Positions 1 through 9,137 of a stretch of DNA of 64,000 nt are shown here, in pieces. Each line of letters starts with the position of its first letter. The stretch's first letter is position 1. The stretch is from Affinundibacterium flavidum (GTDB lineage: Bacteria; Pseudomonadota; Gammaproteobacteria; Burkholderiales; Burkholderiaceae_D). Under the pieces are notes generated by a model that worked only from the letters and a program-made list of their open reading frames with translations, did no database searches and had not been told where the DNA came from. Where the stretch lies: positions 180,592-244,591 of the forward strand of contig NZ_JACOGA010000008.1 in assembly GCF_014284175.1 (NCBI RefSeq), written 5' to 3'. The translations under genes and the position numbers were made by a program.

Positions 1-276
1 CCCGCTAACTTGATTCTGGAACGAATCTTGCATATATCAAATTGCCTAGATTTTTCACTTGGCAATATGTAGTTGCTCTTCAATATAAATAACATCAAGA
101 GTTTTTATTTAAAAATGAAAAAATAGCTTACTTATTTACTCTTTCAATCTTACTTTGCGAGCTATATTTCTTGGACATAGAACTCTTACTTACGCAGAAA
201 TAAACTCAGCCAAGCGACGATACCTTCCAAGGTTCGCTGCTCTTTTTACTATTCAACTTAATTAGTAGAGGTCACT
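1..276. other. Upstream non-coding region
   Basis: AT-rich stretch with no convincing gene. It must hold the promoter of the hydrolase gene that starts at 277. A ribosome-binding site (gaggt) lies just before that ATG. Any gene ending to the left is outside the window. Confidence 0.5.
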
Positions 277-1359
277 ATGCCACACAAAAATGTCGTCTTA
301 CTTATTCATGGAATGGGAAGTTTTGCGAAAACCTCCGATCAGGCTTTAGGAGAATTTGGGCAATCCTTTATAACTAGCATTAACAAGGGCTTACAACAAT
401 TTTCCGGATTTAAAGAGAGAAAAATTGAGGATTACGTTGACCTAGTCGAGTTTAACTACAGTGTTTTTTTCGACGAAATGCGCAATAAAATGGCCGAAAA
501 AAGTCAAACAATTCAAGCCCGCTTGGCAGCGATCAGCGGTGCTGGCGACATCAGTTCAATGACCGCAACATTGATTGGACTCGATAAAAATTTTGGTTCT
601 GACAAGATGTTCTACACGCATTGGTTGGACGTCATCTTCTACACAACCCTGCTCGGAAATAGCATACGTGTGAGCCTTGGCAAACAAATTGCGCAACTTG
701 TTCAAAACTATGGACAGGACAAAGTACACATCATTGCGCATAGCTTAGGCACTGCGGTGCTACACGACACCTTACATCTTCTATACCGGCCAGAAAGTGA
801 CCCAAGCAATGTGTTTGAAAATTTAAATATTGGTGAACACAAGCTGAAATCAATCTCGATGATTGCCAATGTTTCCCGAATACTCAATCACTTCAATCAT
901 TTGACCTCACCATACAGTAGTATCGTCAAACCTGGCATCGCTGGCTGTACGAACAGCTTCCTCAACATCCATCATGAACTCGACCCCTTCACATGGCTAT
1001 CACGGTTTGATCCACCACAGAATGGTTCTTGGATTTCCGAAGTTGACTACGAAAACTGTTATGGAGATATTCAAACGCGCGTTGTGCTTGAACCAAATAC
1101 GCACTCGTTTACGGGATACGTTGAGGATCCCTTGGTAACTGTCCCACTACTCTATTTATTGATCGAAGAATTCGATGTTAAACAAAGTGAAATCCTCGCG
1201 ATCAAACAACAATACGCGGAGCACGCCAAAGATGCCGTAAGAGACATCACAGACACCGTATTTAAAGATTTGGTGAAATCCGACATTCAGCATTGGTCAA
1301 ATTGGCTAGATACTGCTAAAGCACTGCAAACAGCTGCGCAGCTGATTCAACATTTATAA
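277..1359 (+). CDS. Alpha/beta-hydrolase fold protein (putative lipase/esterase)
   Basis: 360 aa. The N-terminus has the strand-turn LLIHGMG, typical of an oxyanion-hole segment. Near residue 155 the sequence VHIIAHSLGTAV gives a nucleophile elbow (A-H-S-L-G) with a serine nucleophile. These features support a serine hydrolase of the alpha/beta fold; the substrate cannot be read from the sequence. There is no signal peptide, so it is probably cytoplasmic. The next gene starts 11 bp after the stop with its own AAGAAGG site, so the two are likely co-transcribed. The start is supported by GAGGT seven bases upstream. Confidence 0.75.
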   Translation: MPHKNVVLLIHGMGSFAKTSDQALGEFGQSFITSINKGLQQFSGFKERKIEDYVDLVEFNYSVFFDEMRNKMAEKSQTIQARLAAISGAGDISSMTATLIGLDKNFGSDKMFYTHWLDVIFYTTLLGNSIRVSLGKQIAQLVQNYGQDKVHIIAHSLGTAVLHDTLHLLYRPESDPSNVFENLNIGEHKLKSISMIANVSRILNHFNHLTSPYSSIVKPGIAGCTNSFLNIHHELDPFTWLSRFDPPQNGSWISEVDYENCYGDIQTRVVLEPNTHSFTGYVEDPLVTVPLLYLLIEEFDVKQSEILAIKQQYAEHAKDAVRDITDTVFKDLVKSDIQHWSNWLDTAKALQTAAQLIQHL

Positions 1360-1370
1360 AGAAGGCACAC

Positions 1371-2504
1371 ATGATGACCCAAGCACCAAATTCAATTTGG
1401 CGAAATACTGCCATACTCATCGCCACACTTCTCTTTAGCATTACCTGCGCCGCCCAACAGATGAACGTTACAGCGAATCAGGTGGAACAACAAGTAGCCG
1501 CAATTCAAAAGCAATGTCAGTCAAATCAATATGTGGCTTCGTCAACCTACTTTGCAGCACTACGAGAAGAGGCAGTGGCACTCGATAAAAAAGTTTGCAC
1601 ACAACTAAATCAAGCGAATACAAGAGATACCCAAGCACTGTCTGCTGCGTTCTCTGACTTTGGTCAGAAGGCGCGCCGAACGCTAGAAAGTACTTTTTCG
1701 AATACTAGCTTGGCAGAAAAAGTGAACCGCCAAGCGGCATACTTTGAAGGTGAAATGCAAGATCGCACAGCCTATTATTTTCTGCAATTAGAACGCCCTA
1801 AAAAATTATCTACATTCTCAAGTGTGGGCATAGGAAAATCTGCGTTTCGGTTTTCCAATTTTTCAGAAGTGGTTCAAGTTACAGAGTCGGATGAAGCAAC
1901 TTGCCGTGAAAAAACTGAACTCAAGCAAGAATGCAGCACGCTTTTGAAAGATTTCAGCGACGCCATTGCCCCATACCAATTCACACTCGTCAAACTAAGT
2001 GCAGGACTGGTGATTCAGCATTTAGATGATGTTGAAAAAGAATGGAATGATTATTGGAAGAATGCCCGCGCACTAAGCTTTCTCGATTTGGCATGGACCA
2101 GCTTCATTGAACACGGATCTAGCACCAAGGCTAGTAGTTTAACAGGACCGCCAGCACGTCAATGGTTCGTCTTGCATCCCAATATTGTATTCGAGCATGT
2201 ATCTGGGGCACCGGCAGGACAAAGAACTAAAGAAGCATTAAGTGTCGAATGGCTTGGTGTCAATTTTTGGAAGAAAAATGATGGTCGAATACCTTTAGGT
2301 TTAAGCCTCACTAGTTTGTATTCTGACCGTGCTGACGTCAAATCCATTGGACATGGCCTTACTTTGTATGTGGATAACAAATATGCCTTGGGAGTAACTC
2401 GTCGTGATGGCAAGACAGGAATATTTTTCTCGGTCGATTTATTAAAGGCTTTTGACAATTCAAAAGAGAAAGCCTTACAGCTTAAGAATTCACTCGGTCA
2501 GTAA
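1371..2504 (+). CDS. Secreted protein of unknown function
   Basis: 377 aa. An N-terminal signal peptide is clear: positive start, hydrophobic core (ILIATLLFSITCAA), cleavage near residue 28. The mature part is mixed alpha/beta with several cysteines in its first half, and I recognise no domain. It lies 11 bp downstream of the alpha/beta-hydrolase gene, so a shared transcript is likely and a function linked to the hydrolase is possible. Two ATG codons stand side by side at the start. A terminator hairpin follows at 2616-2651. Confidence 0.7.
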   Translation: MMTQAPNSIWRNTAILIATLLFSITCAAQQMNVTANQVEQQVAAIQKQCQSNQYVASSTYFAALREEAVALDKKVCTQLNQANTRDTQALSAAFSDFGQKARRTLESTFSNTSLAEKVNRQAAYFEGEMQDRTAYYFLQLERPKKLSTFSSVGIGKSAFRFSNFSEVVQVTESDEATCREKTELKQECSTLLKDFSDAIAPYQFTLVKLSAGLVIQHLDDVEKEWNDYWKNARALSFLDLAWTSFIEHGSSTKASSLTGPPARQWFVLHPNIVFEHVSGAPAGQRTKEALSVEWLGVNFWKKNDGRIPLGLSLTSLYSDRADVKSIGHGLTLYVDNKYALGVTRRDGKTGIFFSVDLLKAFDNSKEKALQLKNSLGQ

Positions 2505-2615
2505 GGATTTTTTGCTCACTCCATTTTGATGACTAAACAAATGTAGGTAAATGAACGTCTTTGGACACGATCACATCAACTTGCATACCGCATGTCCTTG
2601 ATCATATATCAATAA

Positions 2616-2651
2616 AAAAGCGCTGCTCCCAGTTTCGGTTGCAGCGCTTTT
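2616..2651. terminator. Bidirectional rho-independent terminator
   Basis: Perfect stem AAAAGCGCTGC / GCAGCGCTTTT with a 14-nt loop. A-runs and T-runs on both flanks let it work on either strand. It sits between the convergent secreted-protein gene and response-regulator gene. Confidence 0.85.
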
Positions 2652-2667
2652 CAATTTCGCAAAAAAA

Positions 2668-3543
2668 TTAAGCTTTAGCTATATCGCGTGCACTAGGCAA
2701 GAATTTAGCGATGGTGGCCAGCAAATCATCCTCTGAAACTGGCTTACTTAAGAAAGAATCACAACCTGACCAATTCGCACGCAACTTATCGATAATCGAA
2801 GACTTACTAGTCAACATCACCACTGCTGAAGATTTAGTTTTTTGATTCGATTTGATGCGCTTACACACTTCATAGCCATCGATTCCAGGCATCATGATGT
2901 CGAGAAAAATGCAGTTATACGGCTTATCATTGGCTTTTGCGCTAGCTTTTTCGATCGCCTGCTCGCCAGTTTCGGCAAAATCAACATCGAACTGGAACGG
3001 CGATAACTTGATACGCATAAATGCACGGACAGTTGCACTGTCATCAACGACCAGCACAGTTTCGCGCACAGGTGTTTCAACTGGCGTTGGTGCGACACTG
3101 ATTTTTTGATCACTAGAGCGTCGCATAGTCGCGCCGTCCCAATCATTATTGACGGCGGCACGCGTGCTGCGCTCACGCAAAGCACGTTGCATTTCCTGAT
3201 CAAGATTTTCAAACAAACGCATCCAATGGATCGGTTTGGCGACAAAAGGCCAAGGCGTTTCTACTGGGGTTCTACCGATGACTACAGCTGGCGAGTGTGC
3301 ATTTGGCACGCCAATATTTCTGCGTGCAAGTTCTTCTAGCGCTTCAGGATTATCGGCGTTAATTAAATAAATATCGGCGCGCGTATCTGATTCATCTGCT
3401 TCGACGTAACACATCTGACGTCGACTTGTCAGACGGAAAGTGGAACTTAGCATGCTTTTTTCAGCATCTGAAAATCCACGCATTTCTAGAATAAAACGAC
3501 GGCTGGCTTCTGGAGCAGCCACCATGGAAGTGGATTGAGTCAT
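2668..3543 (-). CDS. Response regulator with C-terminal receiver domain
   Basis: 291 aa. Residues 1-150 form an unrecognised N-terminal region. Residues 160-285 are a complete REC domain: acidic pair in LVVDDSA, phospho-acceptor Asp in FLDIMMPG, Thr in VMLTSK, and Lys in FLSKPV. There is no DNA-binding output domain, so it probably signals by protein contact, like the CheY/PilG group. The N-terminal part has the look of a degenerate receiver (YLINADNPEAL), which would make a tandem arrangement. No histidine kinase is adjacent. It ends at the shared terminator at 2616-2651. Confidence 0.8.
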   Translation of the reverse strand: MTQSTSMVAAPEASRRFILEMRGFSDAEKSMLSSTFRLTSRRQMCYVEADESDTRADIYLINADNPEALEELARRNIGVPNAHSPAVVIGRTPVETPWPFVAKPIHWMRLFENLDQEMQRALRERSTRAAVNNDWDGATMRRSSDQKISVAPTPVETPVRETVLVVDDSATVRAFMRIKLSPFQFDVDFAETGEQAIEKASAKANDKPYNCIFLDIMMPGIDGYEVCKRIKSNQKTKSSAVVMLTSKSSIIDKLRANWSGCDSFLSKPVSEDDLLATIAKFLPSARDIAKA

Positions 3544-3709
3544 TACTTAACCTGGTTTTGTTTTTTGAATATCAGTCTACGGATCATACAATAAAGCGCC
3601 CAAAGATAAGCAAAAAGCCGGGCAATTCTTCAGGATAACAACGCCAATTCAAGGTTCAAGTTCAATTTGAGAAATTTACACAACATGCAACCGCTTTGAA
3701 TATATTTAT

Positions 3710-4372
3710 TTATTGAAACAGGGCAATAAAATCCCTCACTACCTGTTCAGGTAGTTCCGCGTTATACACACTACTGATCGCAGCCACCATGTCAGCGCCG
3801 CGCTCTACCAATGGGCGCGCTAGCTCAACCGTCATGCCACCTATCACCACTTGCGGCAGATTCAATTCCGCTCGTGCTAACTCCACTATTTCAGGCTTCG
3901 TCGTCACGGGATATTGCTTTACAAGCGATGGATAAAAACCACCAAAGGCCATATAGCTTGCACCTTGAGTTTGCGCCAAGCGTGCCAAGTCTAAGTCACC
4001 GTAACAAGATGAACCGACGATCTTATCAGGCCCAACTATGGAGCGTGCTTGCGCCACGGAAATATCACTTCCACCAACATGCACACCATCTGCATTCAGT
4101 TGCACGCATAAATTCACAAAATCATTGATGATGAAAGCTACCGCGTATTTCTTGCATAAACTTTGCAAAGCGCTAGCCTGCGCATAACGCAATTCAATAT
4201 TGGCGGTCTTGTGTCGGTACTGCAGCACACGGACTCCGGCTGCGAGCGCGCGCTCGGTGACTTCTAGCAAACGTTGCGTATCATCCCAATTTGGCGTTAC
4301 CAAATACAGGCCACGTAACTGCTGTTGCCAATTCTTCGCGGAATCTTTATCGGCATTTTGAACTGCATTCAT
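3710..4372 (-). CDS. thiE: Thiamine-phosphate synthase
   Basis: 220 aa. It joins HMP-pyrophosphate and thiazole phosphate to give thiamine phosphate. Family signatures: GLYLVTPNW at the N-terminus, VLQYRHKT (phosphate/HMP-PP site), FIINDFVNLCVQLNADGVHVGGSD, and the C-terminal VVIGGMTVELA. The length is normal for ThiE. Its ATG overlaps the thiD stop in an ATGA arrangement, so it is the last gene of the thiamin operon and translationally coupled to thiD. ThiE and ThiD are separate here, whereas some bacteria fuse them. Confidence 0.95.
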   Translation of the reverse strand: MNAVQNADKDSAKNWQQQLRGLYLVTPNWDDTQRLLEVTERALAAGVRVLQYRHKTANIELRYAQASALQSLCKKYAVAFIINDFVNLCVQLNADGVHVGGSDISVAQARSIVGPDKIVGSSCYGDLDLARLAQTQGASYMAFGGFYPSLVKQYPVTTKPEIVELARAELNLPQVVIGGMTVELARPLVERGADMVAAISSVYNAELPEQVVRDFIALFQ

Positions 4373-5244
4373 CTTTTGTCCTTATGTTCGAATCGAGAGG
4401 GAATAAATTGCCCAGGCGCTATTTGGTACGCACTTTCTAGACAAGCTTGAACGTAAGCTTGCGCATTAATTAAACTCGTTTCAGGCGCATGGCCAAGTGC
4501 CAATTGCGCCGCAATCGCTGCAGCTAGAGTGCAGCCACTGCCATGAAATTCACCTTCCTGACGCAGCCAACTCCAAGATTGAGTCGCATGCACTGAACGC
4601 GTCTCTGCATCCCACGCTATCCAACGATTATGGACTTCACTTCCACTGCCGTGCCCACCTTTCAGCAGGACATCACAGGCAAATTTCTCAGCCAGATAGC
4701 GAGCACGCAATTCATCCGTCGCGTTTGGTGCGGACTGGCCGTTCTCGGTCATATGCTCACTCAATTGCTCACTAAAATGCTCAGTCAAACGTCCCAACTC
4801 CGGCAAATTCGGCGTAAGCAAACTTGCACATGCTAAGACGGGTTGTACCGCCTGTACGGCATCGTGAATCGCCAGCGCATTACCACGGCCACTACCTAGC
4901 ACTGTATCGACCGCCACAGGCAATCGTGGCGAAAGAACGCGCAAGCGTGCGACACATTCTGCGATGCACTCTGCATTCTCCAAAGAACCAACAATGCCGA
5001 CCTTAACCGCAGCTATCGGCACTTGCGCTAACAAGGTCTCAAACTGATCACGCAGTATGTGTGTATCGACCGGATACACGGCACGCACTTGGTTATTGTC
5101 TTGCACGGTCAAGGCCGTAATAATCGTTAAGGCGTGCGCCCCTTGCGCTGTGATCGCTTCAATGTCGGCCTGTATGCCAGCTCCGCCGCTGGGGTCATGC
5201 CCGGCAAACACCAGCACACAAGGGCGCGTAATACGTGCAGTCAT
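4369..5244 (-). CDS. thiD: Hydroxymethylpyrimidine/phosphomethylpyrimidine kinase
   Basis: 291 aa. It phosphorylates HMP to HMP-P and then HMP-PP for ThiE. Recognised by FAGHDPSGGAGIQADI at the N-terminus, DTVLGSGRG, LLTPNLPE, LLKGGHG, and the C-terminal GEFHGSGCTLAAAIAA anion-hole/catalytic loop. The start chosen is the ATG that overlaps the thiG stop as TGATG; a TTG one codon upstream is less likely. Its end overlaps thiE. A repeated HMT/HLSEQLSEH stretch around residue 160 is a short low-complexity insert. Confidence 0.95.
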   Translation of the reverse strand: MTARITRPCVLVFAGHDPSGGAGIQADIEAITAQGAHALTIITALTVQDNNQVRAVYPVDTHILRDQFETLLAQVPIAAVKVGIVGSLENAECIAECVARLRVLSPRLPVAVDTVLGSGRGNALAIHDAVQAVQPVLACASLLTPNLPELGRLTEHFSEQLSEHMTENGQSAPNATDELRARYLAEKFACDVLLKGGHGSGSEVHNRWIAWDAETRSVHATQSWSWLRQEGEFHGSGCTLAAAIAAQLALGHAPETSLINAQAYVQACLESAYQIAPGQFIPSRFEHKDKR

Positions 5245-6038
5245 CAAGCCACACGCCCTGCCATCGGTGACGACGGTGATGCGGCGAATTTTCGTGGGAT
5301 GCGCCCAGCCAGATAAGCTTCGCGCCCCGCTTCAACTGCAAGACCCATAGCACGTGCCATACGAATAGGATCGCGCGCTCCGGCAATTGCAGTATTCATC
5401 AACACACCATCACAACCAAGCTCCATCGCAATTGCTGCGTCGGATGCAGTACCAACTCCGGCATCGACGATGATGGGGACATTCGCCTGTTCGATAATCA
5501 GTGAAAGATTCCATGGATTCAAAATGCCCATACCGGAACCGATCAAGGATGCAAGTGGCATCACGGCGACACATCCGATATCTTCCAACATACGCGCTTG
5601 GATAGGATCATCGCTGCAATACACCATGACATCGAAACCGTCTTTGACCAAGACTTTCGCAGCCTCCAAAGTCTCAGGCATATTCGGGAAAAGCGTTTTT
5701 TCGTCACCCAAAACTTCGAGCTTGCACAGCTTATGACCACCGAGTAATTCGCGGCCTAATTGCAAAGTGTAGATCGCATCTTTCGCGTTATAGCAACCCG
5801 CGGTGTTGGGCAGGATAGTGTATTTCGACATCGGGACGACATCGAGCAAGCTCGGTGCGTTAGGATCTTGACCAATGTTCACACGGCGGATCGCTACTGT
5901 GATGATTTCCGCGCCACTTGCCTCGGTGGCTAACTTGGTTTGGTCTAAGTCTTTGTATTTGCCACTGCCGACCAAGAGGCGTGATTTGTAGGTTTTGCCT
6001 GCTATTGTCAGGCTGTTTGGTTTTTCGTTCGTTGTCAT
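5244..6038 (-). CDS. thiG: Thiazole synthase
   Basis: 264 aa. It forms the thiazole ring from DXP, dehydroglycine and ThiS-thiocarboxylate. Family motifs: [10 protein letters not shown], the [12 protein letters not shown] segment, [51 protein letters not shown] and the ending [12 protein letters not shown]. The Schiff-base lysine should be in the VLGDEKTL region. Length is normal. A site AGGAC precedes the ATG. It is separated from thiS by a broken DUF559 gene and a palindromic repeat, while its 3' end overlaps thiD. Confidence 0.95.
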   Translation of the reverse strand: MTTNEKPNSLTIAGKTYKSRLLVGSGKYKDLDQTKLATEASGAEIITVAIRRVNIGQDPNAPSLLDVVPMSKYTILPNTAGCYNAKDAIYTLQLGRELLGGHKLCKLEVLGDEKTLFPNMPETLEAAKVLVKDGFDVMVYCSDDPIQARMLEDIGCVAVMPLASLIGSGMGILNPWNLSLIIEQANVPIIVDAGVGTASDAAIAMELGCDGVLMNTAIAGARDPIRMARAMGLAVEAGREAYLAGRIPRKFAASPSSPMAGRVA

Positions 6039-6074
6039 TTTTTGTCCTAATTACTTTTCTCATTTATCTGTCTA

Positions 6075-6194
6075 AAACCCATCCCCACCCTAGCCCTCCC
6101 CTTGAAGGGGAGGGAACGTTCCGGTTCTAATAATTATCTTTGCCGATGAATACTCCTTCCCCTTCAAGGGGAAGGTTGGGATGGGGATGGGTTT
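6075..6194. repeat. Imperfect palindromic intergenic repeat (REP/MITE-like)
   Basis: Two inverted arms, AAACCCATCCCCACCC... at the left and ...GGGATGGGGATGGGTTT at the right. Each arm carries its own small hairpin (CCTCCCCTTGAAGGGGAGG near 6094; CCTTCCCCTTCAAGGGGAAGG near 6154). It lies between thiG and the DUF559 remnant. The right arm overlaps the extended DUF559 reading frame. Confidence 0.8.
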
Positions 6195-6559
6195 CTGTTC
6201 AACGCCATCTTCCTCAATTCAATTTGCCGATAAACCTCTTCCAACACATTTTCAAGTTCCGCTGTCACTTAATTATTCCAAAATCGCAGAACGAGATAAC
6301 CCGCGTCATTCAAACACTTCGTCCTATACTCGTCGTAATTCTGCGCTTCTAAATGTTGCGAGCCGTCTAACTCAACAACCAACTTCAATTCAAGACATAC
6401 AAAACCCAAAACAAAGTTCAAGAATGGATGTTGCCTACGAAATTTGAAACCCAATTGTTCACAACGCAAACGAGACCACAGTAATCGCTCGACATCTGTC
6501 ATTTGCTTGCGTAACCCGCGAGCATGTTCAACATCTTTTAAATTAGGCAAGTTGCGCAC
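6164..6559 (-). pseudogene. DUF559 endonuclease-like gene with an internal stop codon
   Basis: The open part (6269-6559, 96 aa, GTG start 5 nt after the thiS stop) is a typical DUF559/Vsr-like protein: LRKQMTDVERLLWSRLR, KFRRQHPF, LKLVVELDGSQH and the ending VLRFWNN. A TAA at 6269-6271 then stops it. The same frame continues as VTAELENVLEEVYRQIE, which is how family members normally end after FWNN(D/E)V. It runs to a TGA at 6164-6166 inside the palindromic repeat. This fits a single nonsense change of the E codon (GAA to TAA). The shortened protein keeps the core and could still fold, so loss of function is likely but not certain. Confidence 0.75.
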
Positions 6560-6564
6560 GAGAT

Positions 6565-6777
6565 CTACCCACCACCAATCGCCCGCACCACATCCACCTG
6601 ATCACCCGCTTGCAACGTATGTTGCTGCCACATAGCGCGACGTATCACTTGACGATTAACAGCAACAGCAATCGCCTGATTACCTAATTGCAGTTCAGTA
6701 ATCAGACTATGTAAATCGGTGGCTGAAGACAAAACACGTGGCTCGCCATTCAGCTGAATTTTCATCACAATTTCCAT
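6565..6777 (-). CDS. thiS: ThiS sulfur carrier protein
   Basis: 70 aa ubiquitin-like carrier. It delivers sulfur to ThiG as a C-terminal thiocarboxylate. It ends in VVRAIGGG, with the diglycine needed for adenylation by ThiF. The body (MKIQLNGEPR..., IAVAVNRQVIRR, GDQVDVVRAIGGG) matches the family. An AGGTG site serves the ATG at 6777. A second ATG four codons in (6765) would give the usual 66 aa and cannot be excluded. It starts 8 bp after thiC stops, so it is in the same operon. No thiF, thiO or thiH lies beside it. Confidence 0.9.
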   Translation of the reverse strand: MEIVMKIQLNGEPRVLSSATDLHSLITELQLGNQAIAVAVNRQVIRRAMWQQHTLQAGDQVDVVRAIGGG

Positions 6778-6785
6778 CGCAGCAC

Positions 6786-8786
<2,001 letters not shown>

Positions 8787-8792
8787 TTATTT

Positions 8793-9000
8793 GGCTGCTT
8801 CCCTTCGCTGGCATTATCCAGATCAGGTACAAGGGTATTTCTCACCCGACAACTCGACATCTCTAAAATCCAATTTTGGAGCGCATTGCGTTGTTGCAAA
8901 GCCTCGCAATACTGACGTATTGCTGTGTTTTGCGCCTAGCACTGCATCCCCAAAATGGGATTTATAGAGGTGTCCAATTTAAATTGTCAGGACCCCTAGC
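8793..9000 (-). promoter_or_regulatory. TPP (THI-box) riboswitch with an enlarged P3 arm
   Basis: The conserved 3' half reads, on the minus strand, UGAGAAAUACCC, then ACCUGAUCUGGAUAAUGCCAGCG, then AAGGGAAGC. These are J3/2, P2, P4-P5 and P1 of the TPP aptamer. The matching 5' strand GCUAGGGGUCC is not next to it but about 130 nt upstream, at 9000-8990. The strands are joined by P3 (CCUGACAA, 8990-8983, with UUGUCGGG). An about 120-bp palindromic repeat fills what is normally a short P3 loop. The total is about 208 nt versus roughly 100 nt for common aptamers. It controls thiC and the downstream thi genes, most likely at translation through the anti-SD stem. Confidence 0.88.
8856..8974. repeat. 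Dispersed palindromic repeat inside the riboswitch P3 loop
   Basis: Inverted arms 8856-8884 (GACATCTCTAAAATCC...) and 8944-8974 (...GGATTTATAGAGGTGTC) pair along about 28 positions. The centre carries GCAATAC-GTCA-GTATTGC and the words TGCTAGGCGC and GCAACAACGCA. The same words in the same order occur in the repeat at 32198-32322, so this is a dispersed family and not unique riboswitch sequence. Confidence 0.82.
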
Positions 9001-9059
9001 GGTTTAAAAAATTATTGCAGAATCTACTACAAAAATTACAATTACAAAATTGTCGGCGC

Positions 9060-9089
9060 ATTATAGCCGCGAATTACAGGAATAGCCAA
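9060..9089 (-). promoter_or_regulatory. Putative sigma-70 promoter of the thiamin operon
   Basis: On the minus strand TTGGCT (9089-9084), an 18-nt spacer and TATAAT (9065-9060). Transcription would start near 9053, about 50 nt upstream of the TPP aptamer, which is well placed for a riboswitch leader. Confidence 0.6.
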
Positions 9090-9137
9090 TTCCACAAATC
9101 AGCTCGCAACACCGCATTCCACTCAGTATTTACAATA

